NCBI GenBank assembly: GCA_003446315.1
Contig: DMBA01000162.1
Coordinates: 1-10,335 of the forward strand
Reading direction: 5' to 3'
Length of the DNA stretch: 10,335 nt
Source of the DNA: Ruminococcus sp.
GTDB lineage: Bacteria > Bacillota > Clostridia > Oscillospirales > Ruminococcaceae
Positions within the stretch are counted from its first letter, which is position 1; every line of letters begins with the position of its first letter. The notes beneath the pieces are model-generated. The model searched no databases. It had not been told where the DNA came from and saw only the letters and a list, made by a program, of their open reading frames with translations. Shown piece after piece: positions 1-5,588 of the stretch. The position numbers and the translations under genes are program-made.

Positions 1-286
1 CCGCTGAAAACGCCGCATCATCTTCCGTTGCAGTATGGGTTTCGGCAGCGGGTTCCGTCAGCAGATCTGTTTCATCTGTCTCAGCGGCGGTTGTATCCGC
101 AGGCGCAGCAGTTGTTTCCGCAGGCGCGGTGGTTTCGGTGACTGCTGTGGTTTCTTCTGTTTCCGGAAGCTCCTGTTCGGCAATTTCGCCCGCCATATCC
201 GATGATGCTTCATTGGCAGCCGCATCTCCGCAGCCGGTCAGCAGCAGCGCCGCAAGCAGCAATGCAAATAATCGTCTTGTTTTCAT
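1..286 (-). CDS. Lipoprotein, 3' part missing (cut by window edge)
   Basis: The N-terminal 95 residues of a secreted lipoprotein are visible; the rest lies beyond the left edge. The start is MKTRRLFALLLAALLLTGCG, with a basic n-region, a hydrophobic core and lipobox L16-T17-G18-C19, so it should be processed by signal peptidase II and anchored to the outer face of the membrane. After the cysteine comes an acidic region and a low-complexity Thr/Ala/Glu linker (residues about 41-75, bases 62-166) with repeated ETTA/DTTA units, a typical wall-spanning spacer in Ruminococcus surface proteins. A GAGG ribosome binding site (293-296) lies 6 nt before the ATG. The gene follows the serpin stop by about 16 nt, so it is the sixth gene of the sigma-factor operon. 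The folded domain is not visible. It could be a third serpin given its neighbours, but nothing seen proves this. Confidence 0.85.
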   Translation of the reverse strand, partial: MKTRRLFALLLAALLLTGCGDAAANEASSDMAGEIAEQELPETEETTAVTETTAPAETTAAPADTTAAETDETDLLTEPAAETHTATEDDAAFSA

Positions 287-302
287 AATTTACCTCATTT
301 CT

Positions 303-1511
303 TTATGTGATCGCATGCACTGTTCCGAGGAACAGCGGCAGATCATTTTGTGTATCCAGAATCACATACACAAACGGTCTGTTCAATATGACGGTATGCT
401 GCGGAATCGCATCCATGCCGTTCGTCTGCATCATAACCGCAGTAGATGCTGCTGCTTTTGTGCCTTTTGCATCCACTTCAATATGCGTTTTATGCAGCAC
501 ATTGCTGATGTGCAGCGGCGCATCGGATATGCCGGAGAAATCCGCTGCATCGGTAAATGCCTGATTCATGCCCAGCGTCTGCAAGATCCCGTTCAGCGAG
601 AGCGCCGTGTCATAGGAATATTCCGGAAACCGCACATGCGTTTCTGCGTTCTGTGATTTGGTCAGCAGTTTCTCGAAGCCTTCGCGGGTCAGGCTGTCCA
701 GATATGCCTGCACAGACATTCCTTCCGGCGGCAGAATCCCGACAAAAGCACAATCGCCGTCATATTGCTTTACGAACCCGCAAGCGCCGTCCGCTTCCAG
801 ATAAGTATGCTCAGTCGATGAAAGGAACGGCACATGCTGTTCCGTACCGTCCGCGGCGGTGAAGATATCGTCTGAAATATCGTCTTTCTCAAACGGTTTC
901 TGCCACTTTGCATCAAAGCAGACTGCATTGACCAGCACCATCCGGTCAAGCGGATCAAAGCGGTCAATGATCGAGGGGATCAGATTGTCCGTAGACTTGG
1001 AAACCCATTGATTGACCTCTTTTACGGTTTTGTCATCGAATGCGCCCGGGAACGCATCTGCCTGATAAAACAGCGCACATTTCTGCAAAAAATCCTGTTT
1101 TACCATAAAATCTGCTGCATCCCGATACCAGACTGCATTGGCAGTCCGCAGTTTACAGGTTTTGCTGTCCGGCTGATGCTTCCGCCATGCAAACAGATAC
1201 TGATTCAGCGATCCGATCGGTATGCCGCCGAGAAGCTGCTCCGTTTCCGAAAGCGTATCCCCCGCAGCCCCGTTCGCAGTCATAGCAAGCGCCATTGTCA
1301 CGGAATACGGTGAGACCATCGTATTCTCCTGTCCGTTTACGCGCTGTGCTTCCCGCAGCAAGCCGGCTGCAAAGCCATCCTGTGCCTCAGAAAAGCGCGT
1401 ATCTGCTTCCATTCCGGATACCGCAGCACCCGGCTGATACGGTTCCGGCTCCGATCCGCAGCCGGTCAGGAGCACGGCAAGCAGCAGCGCACAGAATCCG
1501 TATTGCTTCAT
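303..1511 (-). CDS. Serpin family protease inhibitor, lipoprotein (serpin 1)
   Basis: This is a full-length serpin of about 402 residues carrying a lipoprotein signal (lipobox LTGC, Cys18), so it is predicted to sit on the cell surface and trap serine proteases by the serpin suicide mechanism. Serpin signatures are present in order: an SPYS..MALAMTANGA helix B region (about 67-83), NAVCFDAKW (about 195-203), YSYD..LNGILQTLGM, FSGIS, HKTHIEVDAKGT and the C-terminal NRPFVYVI...PLFLG. The hinge reads GTKAAASTA from about residue 350, with Thr at P14 and small residues at P12-P9, as in inhibitory serpins. The following loop (MMQTNGMDAIPQ) gives no certain P1. An ATG two codons upstream (1517) is possible, but its AGGAG (1519-1523) would be only 1 nt away. 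The same site lies 7 nt before the ATG at 1511, which I prefer. It is a paralogue of the next gene upstream in transcription. Confidence 0.95.
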   Translation of the reverse strand: MKQYGFCALLLAVLLTGCGSEPEPYQPGAAVSGMEADTRFSEAQDGFAAGLLREAQRVNGQENTMVSPYSVTMALAMTANGAAGDTLSETEQLLGGIPIGSLNQYLFAWRKHQPDSKTCKLRTANAVWYRDAADFMVKQDFLQKCALFYQADAFPGAFDDKTVKEVNQWVSKSTDNLIPSIIDRFDPLDRMVLVNAVCFDAKWQKPFEKDDISDDIFTAADGTEQHVPFLSSTEHTYLEADGACGFVKQYDGDCAFVGILPPEGMSVQAYLDSLTREGFEKLLTKSQNAETHVRFPEYSYDTALSLNGILQTLGMNQAFTDAADFSGISDAPLHISNVLHKTHIEVDAKGTKAAASTAVMMQTNGMDAIPQHTVILNRPFVYVILDTQNDLPLFLGTVHAIT

Positions 1512-1526
1512 CTTCATGCTCCTTTT

Positions 1527-2783
1527 TTACTGCGGGATCTCATTCAGGATGCCGGTGAAAATCGGGATCATCGTTTTGGTATCGACGATCATATATACAA
1601 ACGGACGATCCAGAATGACGCGCTTGGGTTCTTCTTCCTCGACGTCTGCTCCATCCGCCATTTCGACGGCTGTGACAGCGGCTGCCTTTGTGCCTTCTGT
1701 ATCCACATCAATATGCGTTTTATGCAGCACTCTGCTGATATACAGCGAACCGGTGGCTGTATCCGCCATTTTGGAGAAATCCGCATCCGGCAGGAAAGCC
1801 TGTTTCATGCCCATTCCGGTCAGCGTTTCCGATAATTCCATTTCAAAATCATAGCTGAATACCGGCAGACCTGTCTCAACATCCTCATGCGCCGGTTCGG
1901 TCAGCATTTTATGCAGTTCCCCTGCCGTCACGCCTTCGAGATATGCCTGCGGGGTCATGCCTTCTTCCGGCAGCAGCGCACAAAAAGCGTATCCGCCGTC
2001 CTGATAATACTTCATAAAACCGGTCGCATGGTCATCCGAGAGATAGCTGTGTTCTGTTCCGTACATCATCCGGCAGTTTTGCGCCGAACCGTCCGCAGCG
2101 GTGAACGTGCTGTCAAATGCATCGTCATACTGCGTGCTCCATTTCGCATCAAACGCCGTTGCATTGACCAGATACATGACAGCTTCCTGCGGGATCGTAT
2201 CCAGCAGTTCCTCAATCATGCCGGATGTTTTATGTCTGACCCAGCCGTTGATCTCATTGCAGGTGGTATTGTCAAAGGGCTTCTTGAATGCATCTGCATC
2301 ATACCCGTTTTTGACCGTCTGCAAGAAATCCTGCTTGACAGAAATGCGGTCTTCCTGATCCCGGATCCAGACGGAATTGGCAGTTTGCAGGACAGCATTT
2401 TCGGTCTGCATCAGACCTGTCCGCATCGAATAAAGATATTGATTCAGGTCATCGCAGGGAATGCCGCCCAGCGCCTGTTCCATCTCTGCGCGTGTAGAAC
2501 CGTCCGCACCGTTTGCAGTCATAGCGAGCGCCTGCATAGCCGAATACGGGGAAATGAGGATATTCTCATTTTCACATGACGCGGCTGTTTGCATCAGAAG
2601 ATTCCGTGCAAATGCGGTCTGCGAAATCAGGAAGCCGTCATCCGGCACATGCCCGACCAGCTCCTGCGGCTCGATCTCGCTTGTCAGACTGCTGGAAACG
2701 GTATACGCCCCTGATCCGCATGCAGTCAGACACAGCATGCTCAGAAAGCCTGACAGGATCCATTTCATATGCTTGGTTTTCAT
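1527..2783 (-). CDS. Serpin family protease inhibitor, lipoprotein (serpin 2)
   Basis: This is a 418-residue serpin with a lipoprotein signal (MKTKHMKWIL..., lipobox LTAC, Cys22), so it should be exported and membrane-anchored. Family landmarks are ISPYSAMQALAMTANGADG (about 77-95), NATAFDAKW (207-215), LTGMGMKQAF, YISRVLHKTHIDVD and DRPFVYMIVD near the C-terminus. The hinge is GTKAAAVTA from residue 364, consistent with an inhibitory serpin. The reactive loop differs strongly from that of serpin 1. It contains EMADGADV followed by four glutamates (382-385; bases 1629-1640), an unusually acidic primed side, so the target protease probably differs or the loop is read by a basic exosite. An AGGAG site (2794-2798) lies 10 nt before the ATG. 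The gene is 21 nt after the Ig-like lipoprotein gene and about 15 nt before serpin 1. Characterised gut bacterial serpins (Bifidobacterium longum, E. siraeum siropins) inhibit host neutrophil or pancreatic elastase-type proteases; the target here is unknown. Confidence 0.95.
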   Translation of the reverse strand: MKTKHMKWILSGFLSMLCLTACGSGAYTVSSSLTSEIEPQELVGHVPDDGFLISQTAFARNLLMQTAASCENENILISPYSAMQALAMTANGADGSTRAEMEQALGGIPCDDLNQYLYSMRTGLMQTENAVLQTANSVWIRDQEDRISVKQDFLQTVKNGYDADAFKKPFDNTTCNEINGWVRHKTSGMIEELLDTIPQEAVMYLVNATAFDAKWSTQYDDAFDSTFTAADGSAQNCRMMYGTEHSYLSDDHATGFMKYYQDGGYAFCALLPEEGMTPQAYLEGVTAGELHKMLTEPAHEDVETGLPVFSYDFEMELSETLTGMGMKQAFLPDADFSKMADTATGSLYISRVLHKTHIDVDTEGTKAAAVTAVEMADGADVEEEEPKRVILDRPFVYMIVDTKTMIPIFTGILNEIPQ

Positions 2784-2804
2784 CTTTATGCTTCTCCTGT
2801 TTCT

Positions 2805-3620
2805 TTATGTAATCTCAAATTCCGCCTTTTGATTCCGCAGCAGCAGCGCATAATGACCGGATTCCAGTGTACCGCCCAGATCATCCGTCTGCAAAGTGAC
2901 GGTCAGGCTTTCATGCGGCGGAACGGTTGTTTCTGCGGCAGCCCCGCTGTATGGCGTATAGCTGACGCTTTCGCCCATATGATGCTCCAGCCCGAATTCC
3001 GAATGGGTGAAATCAAAGGGCGCATCGCCGTTATTTTGCAGCAAAACGGTCAGTGCACCGGCATCCGCCTGCCGGATCTCCATTGCAAGCTGTGCATCCT
3101 GTGCTTCCTGTTCCTGTTGTTCATCCGCATCCGCAGCGATCACAAAGCCTGCACGCAGTTCGCCGACATGCAGCACATATGCGCCTTCTTCCAGCGGCAG
3201 ATCATAATGCTCAGCGAGATTTGCCGTGAATTGCGCGTCACTCTGCGGCATGCAAACGGATGCAAGCGCGATAAAATAATCGCCGTTGTCCCGATAGGGC
3301 ACTTCCTGTTCTTCTCCGTTTACCAGCCGGTAAAGCGAGAATTGTTCCGCTTCATAGGAATATTCTGCATCTGTCCGGTTGGTGATAACCGTCCGGATCT
3401 CTGCGGCATCGGGTCTGTATGCATCCTGTTCCGTCCGCATGGAAACCGGCAGATCTTCGTCTGTCCAGTAAGTTCCGGTGAATGCATCGTCTTCCTGTTT
3501 TACTTCCGGTGCAGCGCCTTCCAACGCGACCGGTGCAGCTTCGGTCTGCACGGTGTTTTCTCCGCATGCGGTCAGAAAGCATCCGGCAAGCATCATCAGC
3601 AGCCAATATTTCTTCATCAT
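2805..3620 (-). CDS. Lipoprotein with two Ig-like repeats
   Basis: This is a predicted surface lipoprotein of about 271 residues with hydrophobic signal KKYWLLMMLAGCFLTAC and lipobox LTAC (Cys19). After an acidic linker, two related beta-rich segments appear, about 58-162 and 178-271, joined by a Gln/Glu/Asp-rich spacer. Both run through an 'ITNRTDAEYSYE..FSLYR' or 'LQNNGDAPFDFT..FGLEH' strand pair and end in 'EEGAYVLHVGELRAGFVIA' or 'ESGHYALLLRNQKAEFEIT'. This pattern fits the Ig-like beta-sandwich domains common in clostridial lipoproteins; no enzyme motif is seen. An in-frame GTG at 3626 overlaps the GGGGG ribosome binding sequence (3626-3630), so the ATG at 3620 (5 nt spacing) or 3617 (8 nt) is the more likely start. 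Its place between the anti-sigma gene and the serpins suggests a role in sensing or in holding a partner at the surface, but that is inference. Confidence 0.85.
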   Translation of the reverse strand: MMKKYWLLMMLAGCFLTACGENTVQTEAAPVALEGAAPEVKQEDDAFTGTYWTDEDLPVSMRTEQDAYRPDAAEIRTVITNRTDAEYSYEAEQFSLYRLVNGEEQEVPYRDNGDYFIALASVCMPQSDAQFTANLAEHYDLPLEEGAYVLHVGELRAGFVIAADADEQQEQEAQDAQLAMEIRQADAGALTVLLQNNGDAPFDFTHSEFGLEHHMGESVSYTPYSGAAAETTVPPHESLTVTLQTDDLGGTLESGHYALLLRNQKAEFEIT

Positions 3621-3634
3621 CAACACCCCCGTTG

Positions 3635-4483
3635 TTACGAATGTAATGCGGTGTGCAGCAACTCCATATTTTCTTCAAATGCATCCTGTTCCATGAATAA
3701 GCCTTCTGCATAAACAAATACGCTTCCGGTCGTATAATAAGCGCTCAGCACGCCGTTTCCGTTATCGGAATATGTGATTTCACTTTCCGCGCCGTCCTGT
3801 GCTTTATTCAGATACACAAACATGACCGGCTGTGAAGCACCGTCGGGCGCATATGTCCAGAGATTGGTGTCATCCTTCACGACTGTGCAGGCTGCATCTC
3901 CGAATGTGATCCCGAATTCCGGATACATGTGATAAAAATACCCGCTGGAGCGATCCTGCTGCAACTGTAATGTACCAAGCGTCTGCGGCATTTCCGGGAT
4001 CCCGTAATAAGCAAGCAGTTCTGATTCTGTCATGGAAACAAAGGATTCGCTTTCCGTGCCCGCAGTCAATGCTTCTTCCGGAATGCGCTCTTGTTCCGCT
4101 GTATCGGACGAATTTTCCGCACTCCTTGCCTGTAAAGAAGAAGGACGGGTCATCACCGGCGACTCCCCTGCCGTATACAGATCCGCACCGGATTCCGCTT
4201 CACCGTTGACAGCTTCTGCTGCGGCTTCATCTGCGGCTTCCTCAGCACATGCTGCCTCGCTGGATTCTTCCGGGCGGAAATCCATATCTGCGGTTTCCTG
4301 CACGATCGCCTGATTGCTCCTGTCGATCACGAACCGGATCGCAAACGGTGAGAAAAAGACTGCGATCAATCCGACAAAGATCCCGCTTTTCACGCGGAGA
4401 CTGATCTGCTTCTGCCGTGCGCGATACAGTTCATTTCCGCGGGCAAGCACTTTTCTGGTAAAGTCTTCATCTGACATTCTCAT
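3635..4483 (-). CDS. Probable anti-sigma factor, single-pass membrane protein
   Basis: This 282-residue protein has a short basic cytoplasmic N-terminus (about 1-32), one membrane helix (about 33-53, GIFVGLIAVFFSPFAIRFVI) and a large outer part. The outer part begins with a long acidic, Ala/Glu/Ser-rich, probably disordered stretch (about 62-150). A folded C-terminal domain of aromatic and beta-rich character follows (about 155-282), resembling the extracellular domains of clostridial anti-sigma proteins. The start codon overlaps the sigma-factor stop (ATGA, 4480-4483), which implies translational coupling and roughly matched amounts. No zinc-binding HxxxCxxC anti-sigma motif is seen, so the assignment rests on topology and the overlap with the sigma gene, not on a recognised motif. 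The disordered outer segment would be an easy target for a protease and so a plausible sensor. Confidence 0.75.
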   Translation of the reverse strand: MRMSDEDFTRKVLARGNELYRARQKQISLRVKSGIFVGLIAVFFSPFAIRFVIDRSNQAIVQETADMDFRPEESSEAACAEEAADEAAAEAVNGEAESGADLYTAGESPVMTRPSSLQARSAENSSDTAEQERIPEEALTAGTESESFVSMTESELLAYYGIPEMPQTLGTLQLQQDRSSGYFYHMYPEFGITFGDAACTVVKDDTNLWTYAPDGASQPVMFVYLNKAQDGAESEITYSDNGNGVLSAYYTTGSVFVYAEGLFMEQDAFEENMELLHTALHS

Positions 4484-5040
4484 TTTGCAGGCACACCGTC
4501 CTCTCCGATCATCATTCTTAAAGTATTCTTTGCGCGATACAGCAGATTGTCCACCTGTTTGCGTGTTTTCTTCATGATCTTCGCTGTTTCCTCATAAGAA
4601 TACGACTCAAAATATACCAGATGCACCGCGATCTGCTGATCCTGCGGCAACTGGATCAATGCCTCATGCAGACGGCGCAGTTCCTCATTCCGGATCACAT
4701 GCGCTTCCAGATCAAACAGATCCGCCTGATCCGGCATTTGGTCGGAATCAGTCTCATATCCCGCCTGCCTTCGCATCCTGCGGAGATGATCCAGCGCCTT
4801 GCTGCGTGCCAGCACAAACAAATATGTACGCAGGGAATGCTTGAAATTATATCTGTGCCGGTGAATGACCAGATCCATAAACACTTCCATTGCAAGGTCT
4901 TCTGCCGCATGGATATCATGCACATAACGCTGTATGAAAAAGGTCACCGGATCACGGTAATCCTCAACGATCACGGAAAATGCCGCATCATCTCCGTCCA
5001 GATAGGCGCGATAGCATGCTGCTGCTCGTTCGGGTTCCAT
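4480..5040 (-). CDS. ECF-type RNA polymerase sigma factor
   Basis: This is a 186-residue sigma-70 family protein of the extracytoplasmic-function class, containing only regions 2 and 4. Region 2 spans about 20-92, with a region 2.2-like AEDLAMEVFMDLV (46-58) for core binding and RTYLFVLARSKALDHLRR (71-88) matching the -10 recognition helix area. Region 4 spans about 120-176, with LPQDQQIAVHLVYFESYSYE followed by the helix-turn-helix ETAKIMKKTRKQVDNLLYRA (151-170) that reads the -35 element. A GGAG site (5047-5050) lies 6 nt before the ATG. It is the first gene of the leftward operon and overlaps the anti-sigma gene by 4 nt. By analogy with other ECF systems it should activate its own operon, here including the serpins. 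This is inferred, not shown. Confidence 0.93.
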   Translation of the reverse strand: MEPERAAACYRAYLDGDDAAFSVIVEDYRDPVTFFIQRYVHDIHAAEDLAMEVFMDLVIHRHRYNFKHSLRTYLFVLARSKALDHLRRMRRQAGYETDSDQMPDQADLFDLEAHVIRNEELRRLHEALIQLPQDQQIAVHLVYFESYSYEETAKIMKKTRKQVDNLLYRAKNTLRMMIGEDGVPAK

Positions 5041-5080
5041 ATTTTACTCCAATCTGACTGAAAGCCGCTTTCATTTACAT

Positions 5081-5104
5081 TACGTCTGCACTGGGGCAGA
5101 TTCC
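5081..5104 (-). promoter_or_regulatory. Possible ECF-type promoter of the sigma/serpin operon
   Basis: On the minus strand GGAAT (5100-5104) and CGTA (5081-5084) are separated by 15 nt and end about 40 nt before the sigma start codon. Many ECF promoters have an AAC-containing -35 and a CGTC/CGTA -10, so this could be the autoregulated promoter. The -35 match is imperfect and the spacer is on the short side. Confidence 0.22.
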
Positions 5105-5185
5105 TTATGCCTGCACATATTTCGTCATTTTATACAATTGTTATCAATTTCTTTTATATGATTTATAGAAATATTCGTTTTTCTA

Positions 5186-5214
5186 TTGCAATTTCATACC
5201 AAATATGCTATAAT
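5186..5214 (+). promoter_or_regulatory. Strong sigma-A promoter (extended -10) for a short transcript
   Basis: TTGCAA (5186-5191), a 17-nt spacer and TATAAT (5209-5214) match the vegetative promoter consensus at 11 of 12 positions... with TTGCAA differing from TTGACA at two positions and a perfect -10; a TGC extended -10 motif (5206-5208) precedes it. Transcription should start near 5221. The next rightward signal is the terminator at 5297-5326, so the promoter seems to serve a short non-coding transcript. Confidence 0.72.
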
Positions 5215-5244
5215 ATATTTGAACTTAATCCATAGGTTGAATTC

Positions 5245-5273
5245 ATAATATACTTTTTAATTTCAGAATTCAA
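5245..5273 (-). promoter_or_regulatory. Possible sigma-A promoter for the leftward operon
   Basis: On the minus strand TTGAAT (5268-5273) is followed after 17 nt by TATTAT (5245-5250). Transcription would begin near 5238 and give a leader of about 200 nt before the sigma gene. Its elements lie inside the candidate small-RNA region on the other strand. The surrounding DNA is AT-rich, so a chance match is possible. Confidence 0.3.
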
Positions 5274-5296
5274 ACCCTCTCCTTTATCCTTCTCCA

Positions 5297-5326
5297 TACC
5301 GCCCGCTTCAGGGCGGTACTTTTTTT
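5297..5326 (+). terminator. Rho-independent terminator
   Basis: TACCGCCC (5297-5304) pairs perfectly with GGGCGGTA (5311-5318) around a 6-nt loop, followed by C and seven T (5320-5326). No protein gene on the plus strand lies upstream in the window, so it must end a non-coding transcript or shield the polyamine operon from upstream transcription. The minus strand lacks a T-run after the stem, so it is not bidirectional. Confidence 0.88.
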
Positions 5327-5404
5327 ATCAGGCAATTTCTATTATTATAATATAAATCAGTCAGAAAAGCAAGTGCAGAAACCCAGAATCTTTTCTTTTT
5401 TCTC

Positions 5405-5433
5405 TTGACAGTCAGCCACAGTTGTGTTATAAT
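5405..5433 (+). promoter_or_regulatory. Perfect-consensus sigma-A promoter of the polyamine operon
   Basis: TTGACA (5405-5410), 17 nt and TATAAT (5428-5433) match the vegetative consensus at all twelve positions with ideal spacing. Transcription should start near 5440, giving a leader of about 148 nt before the decarboxylase start. A promoter this strong in front of a metabolic operon usually implies control after initiation, which fits the structured leader. Confidence 0.9.
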
Positions 5434-5450
5434 CAAAGAAGTATCTGAAA

Positions 5451-5510
5451 GGCAATCTGCATGCGAAACTTTTTTCCATCGCTTCGTGCAGAATGCTTTT
5501 TCTCTTTATT
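5451..5510 (+). promoter_or_regulatory. Terminator-like hairpin (possible attenuator) in the decarboxylase leader
   Basis: Bases 5452-5467 can pair with 5483-5496: GCA/TGC, one A.A mismatch, TCTGCA/TGCAGA, a 2-nt bulge, then CGAA/TTCG. This makes a stem of about 13 bp with a 15-nt loop. T5 (5497-5501) and a further T-rich run follow at once, as in an intrinsic terminator. The segment TTCGTGC (5483-5489) is also the exact reverse complement of GCACGAA (5550-5556), so a competing structure could open the terminator. The stem also covers the start codon of a 60-codon upstream ORF (5461-5643, AAAGG at 5448-5452). No known riboswitch family was recognised. Confidence 0.45.
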
Positions 5511-5526
5511 TTTTGACTTTCTCTTT

Positions 5527-5553
5527 GTGCGGGTTCATGACATCCGCCCGCAC
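5527..5553 (+). promoter_or_regulatory. Leader hairpin upstream of the decarboxylase ribosome binding site
   Basis: GTGCGGG (5527-5533) pairs perfectly with CCCGCAC (5547-5553) around a 13-nt loop. No T-run follows, so it is not a terminator. Its 3' arm overlaps GCACGAA (5550-5556), which could instead pair with 5483-5489, making it a natural partner of the upstream attenuator-like hairpin. Confidence 0.4.
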
Positions 5554-5588
5554 GAATTACTTATAAAAAAAGGATCGGTAGAAACAGC

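Larger units (their letters stand above)
5221..5326 (+). ncRNA. Candidate small regulatory RNA (about 105 nt)
   Basis: The stretch is bounded by a strong promoter (5186-5214) and an intrinsic terminator (5297-5326) and contains no ATG in the sense direction. The predicted RNA has a 5' hairpin pairing GGTTGAATTC (5235-5244) with GAATTCAAACC (5266-5276) with one bulged base. A single-stranded pyrimidine-rich linker follows (5277-5295, containing CTCCTTT and CTTCTCC), then the terminator hairpin. A structured 5' end, an unpaired C/U-rich segment and a terminator together form the usual layout of base-pairing small RNAs. The linker is complementary to purine-rich ribosome binding sites. No known RNA family was recognised. 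The alternative is an attenuated leader of a longer transcript into the decarboxylase gene. Confidence 0.5.

Noticed and set aside
62..166. Thr/Ala-rich repeats in the left-edge gene considered as a tandem-repeat element
   Set aside because: The repeats are degenerate at DNA level and in frame, which fits a protein linker rather than a mobile or satellite repeat.
2769..3713. Plus-strand open frame of 314 codons over the Ig-like lipoprotein gene
   Set aside because: It is antisense to a clear lipoprotein gene in a compact operon, and the translation is rich in Cys, Arg and His without any family resemblance.
5209..5250. Tiny minus-strand ORF (12 codons, ATG near 5247) after a GGAG-like sequence
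   Set aside because: The nearest ribosome binding sequence is more than 20 nt away and the ORF is too short to support.
5346..5351. TATAAT hexamer considered as another rightward promoter
   Set aside because: No acceptable -35 element lies 16-18 nt upstream, and the region is AT-rich.
5527..5553. Hairpin GTGCGGG/CCCGCAC considered as an intrinsic terminator
   Set aside because: No T-run follows on the plus strand, and on the minus strand there is no gene ending there. It is kept only as a leader structure.
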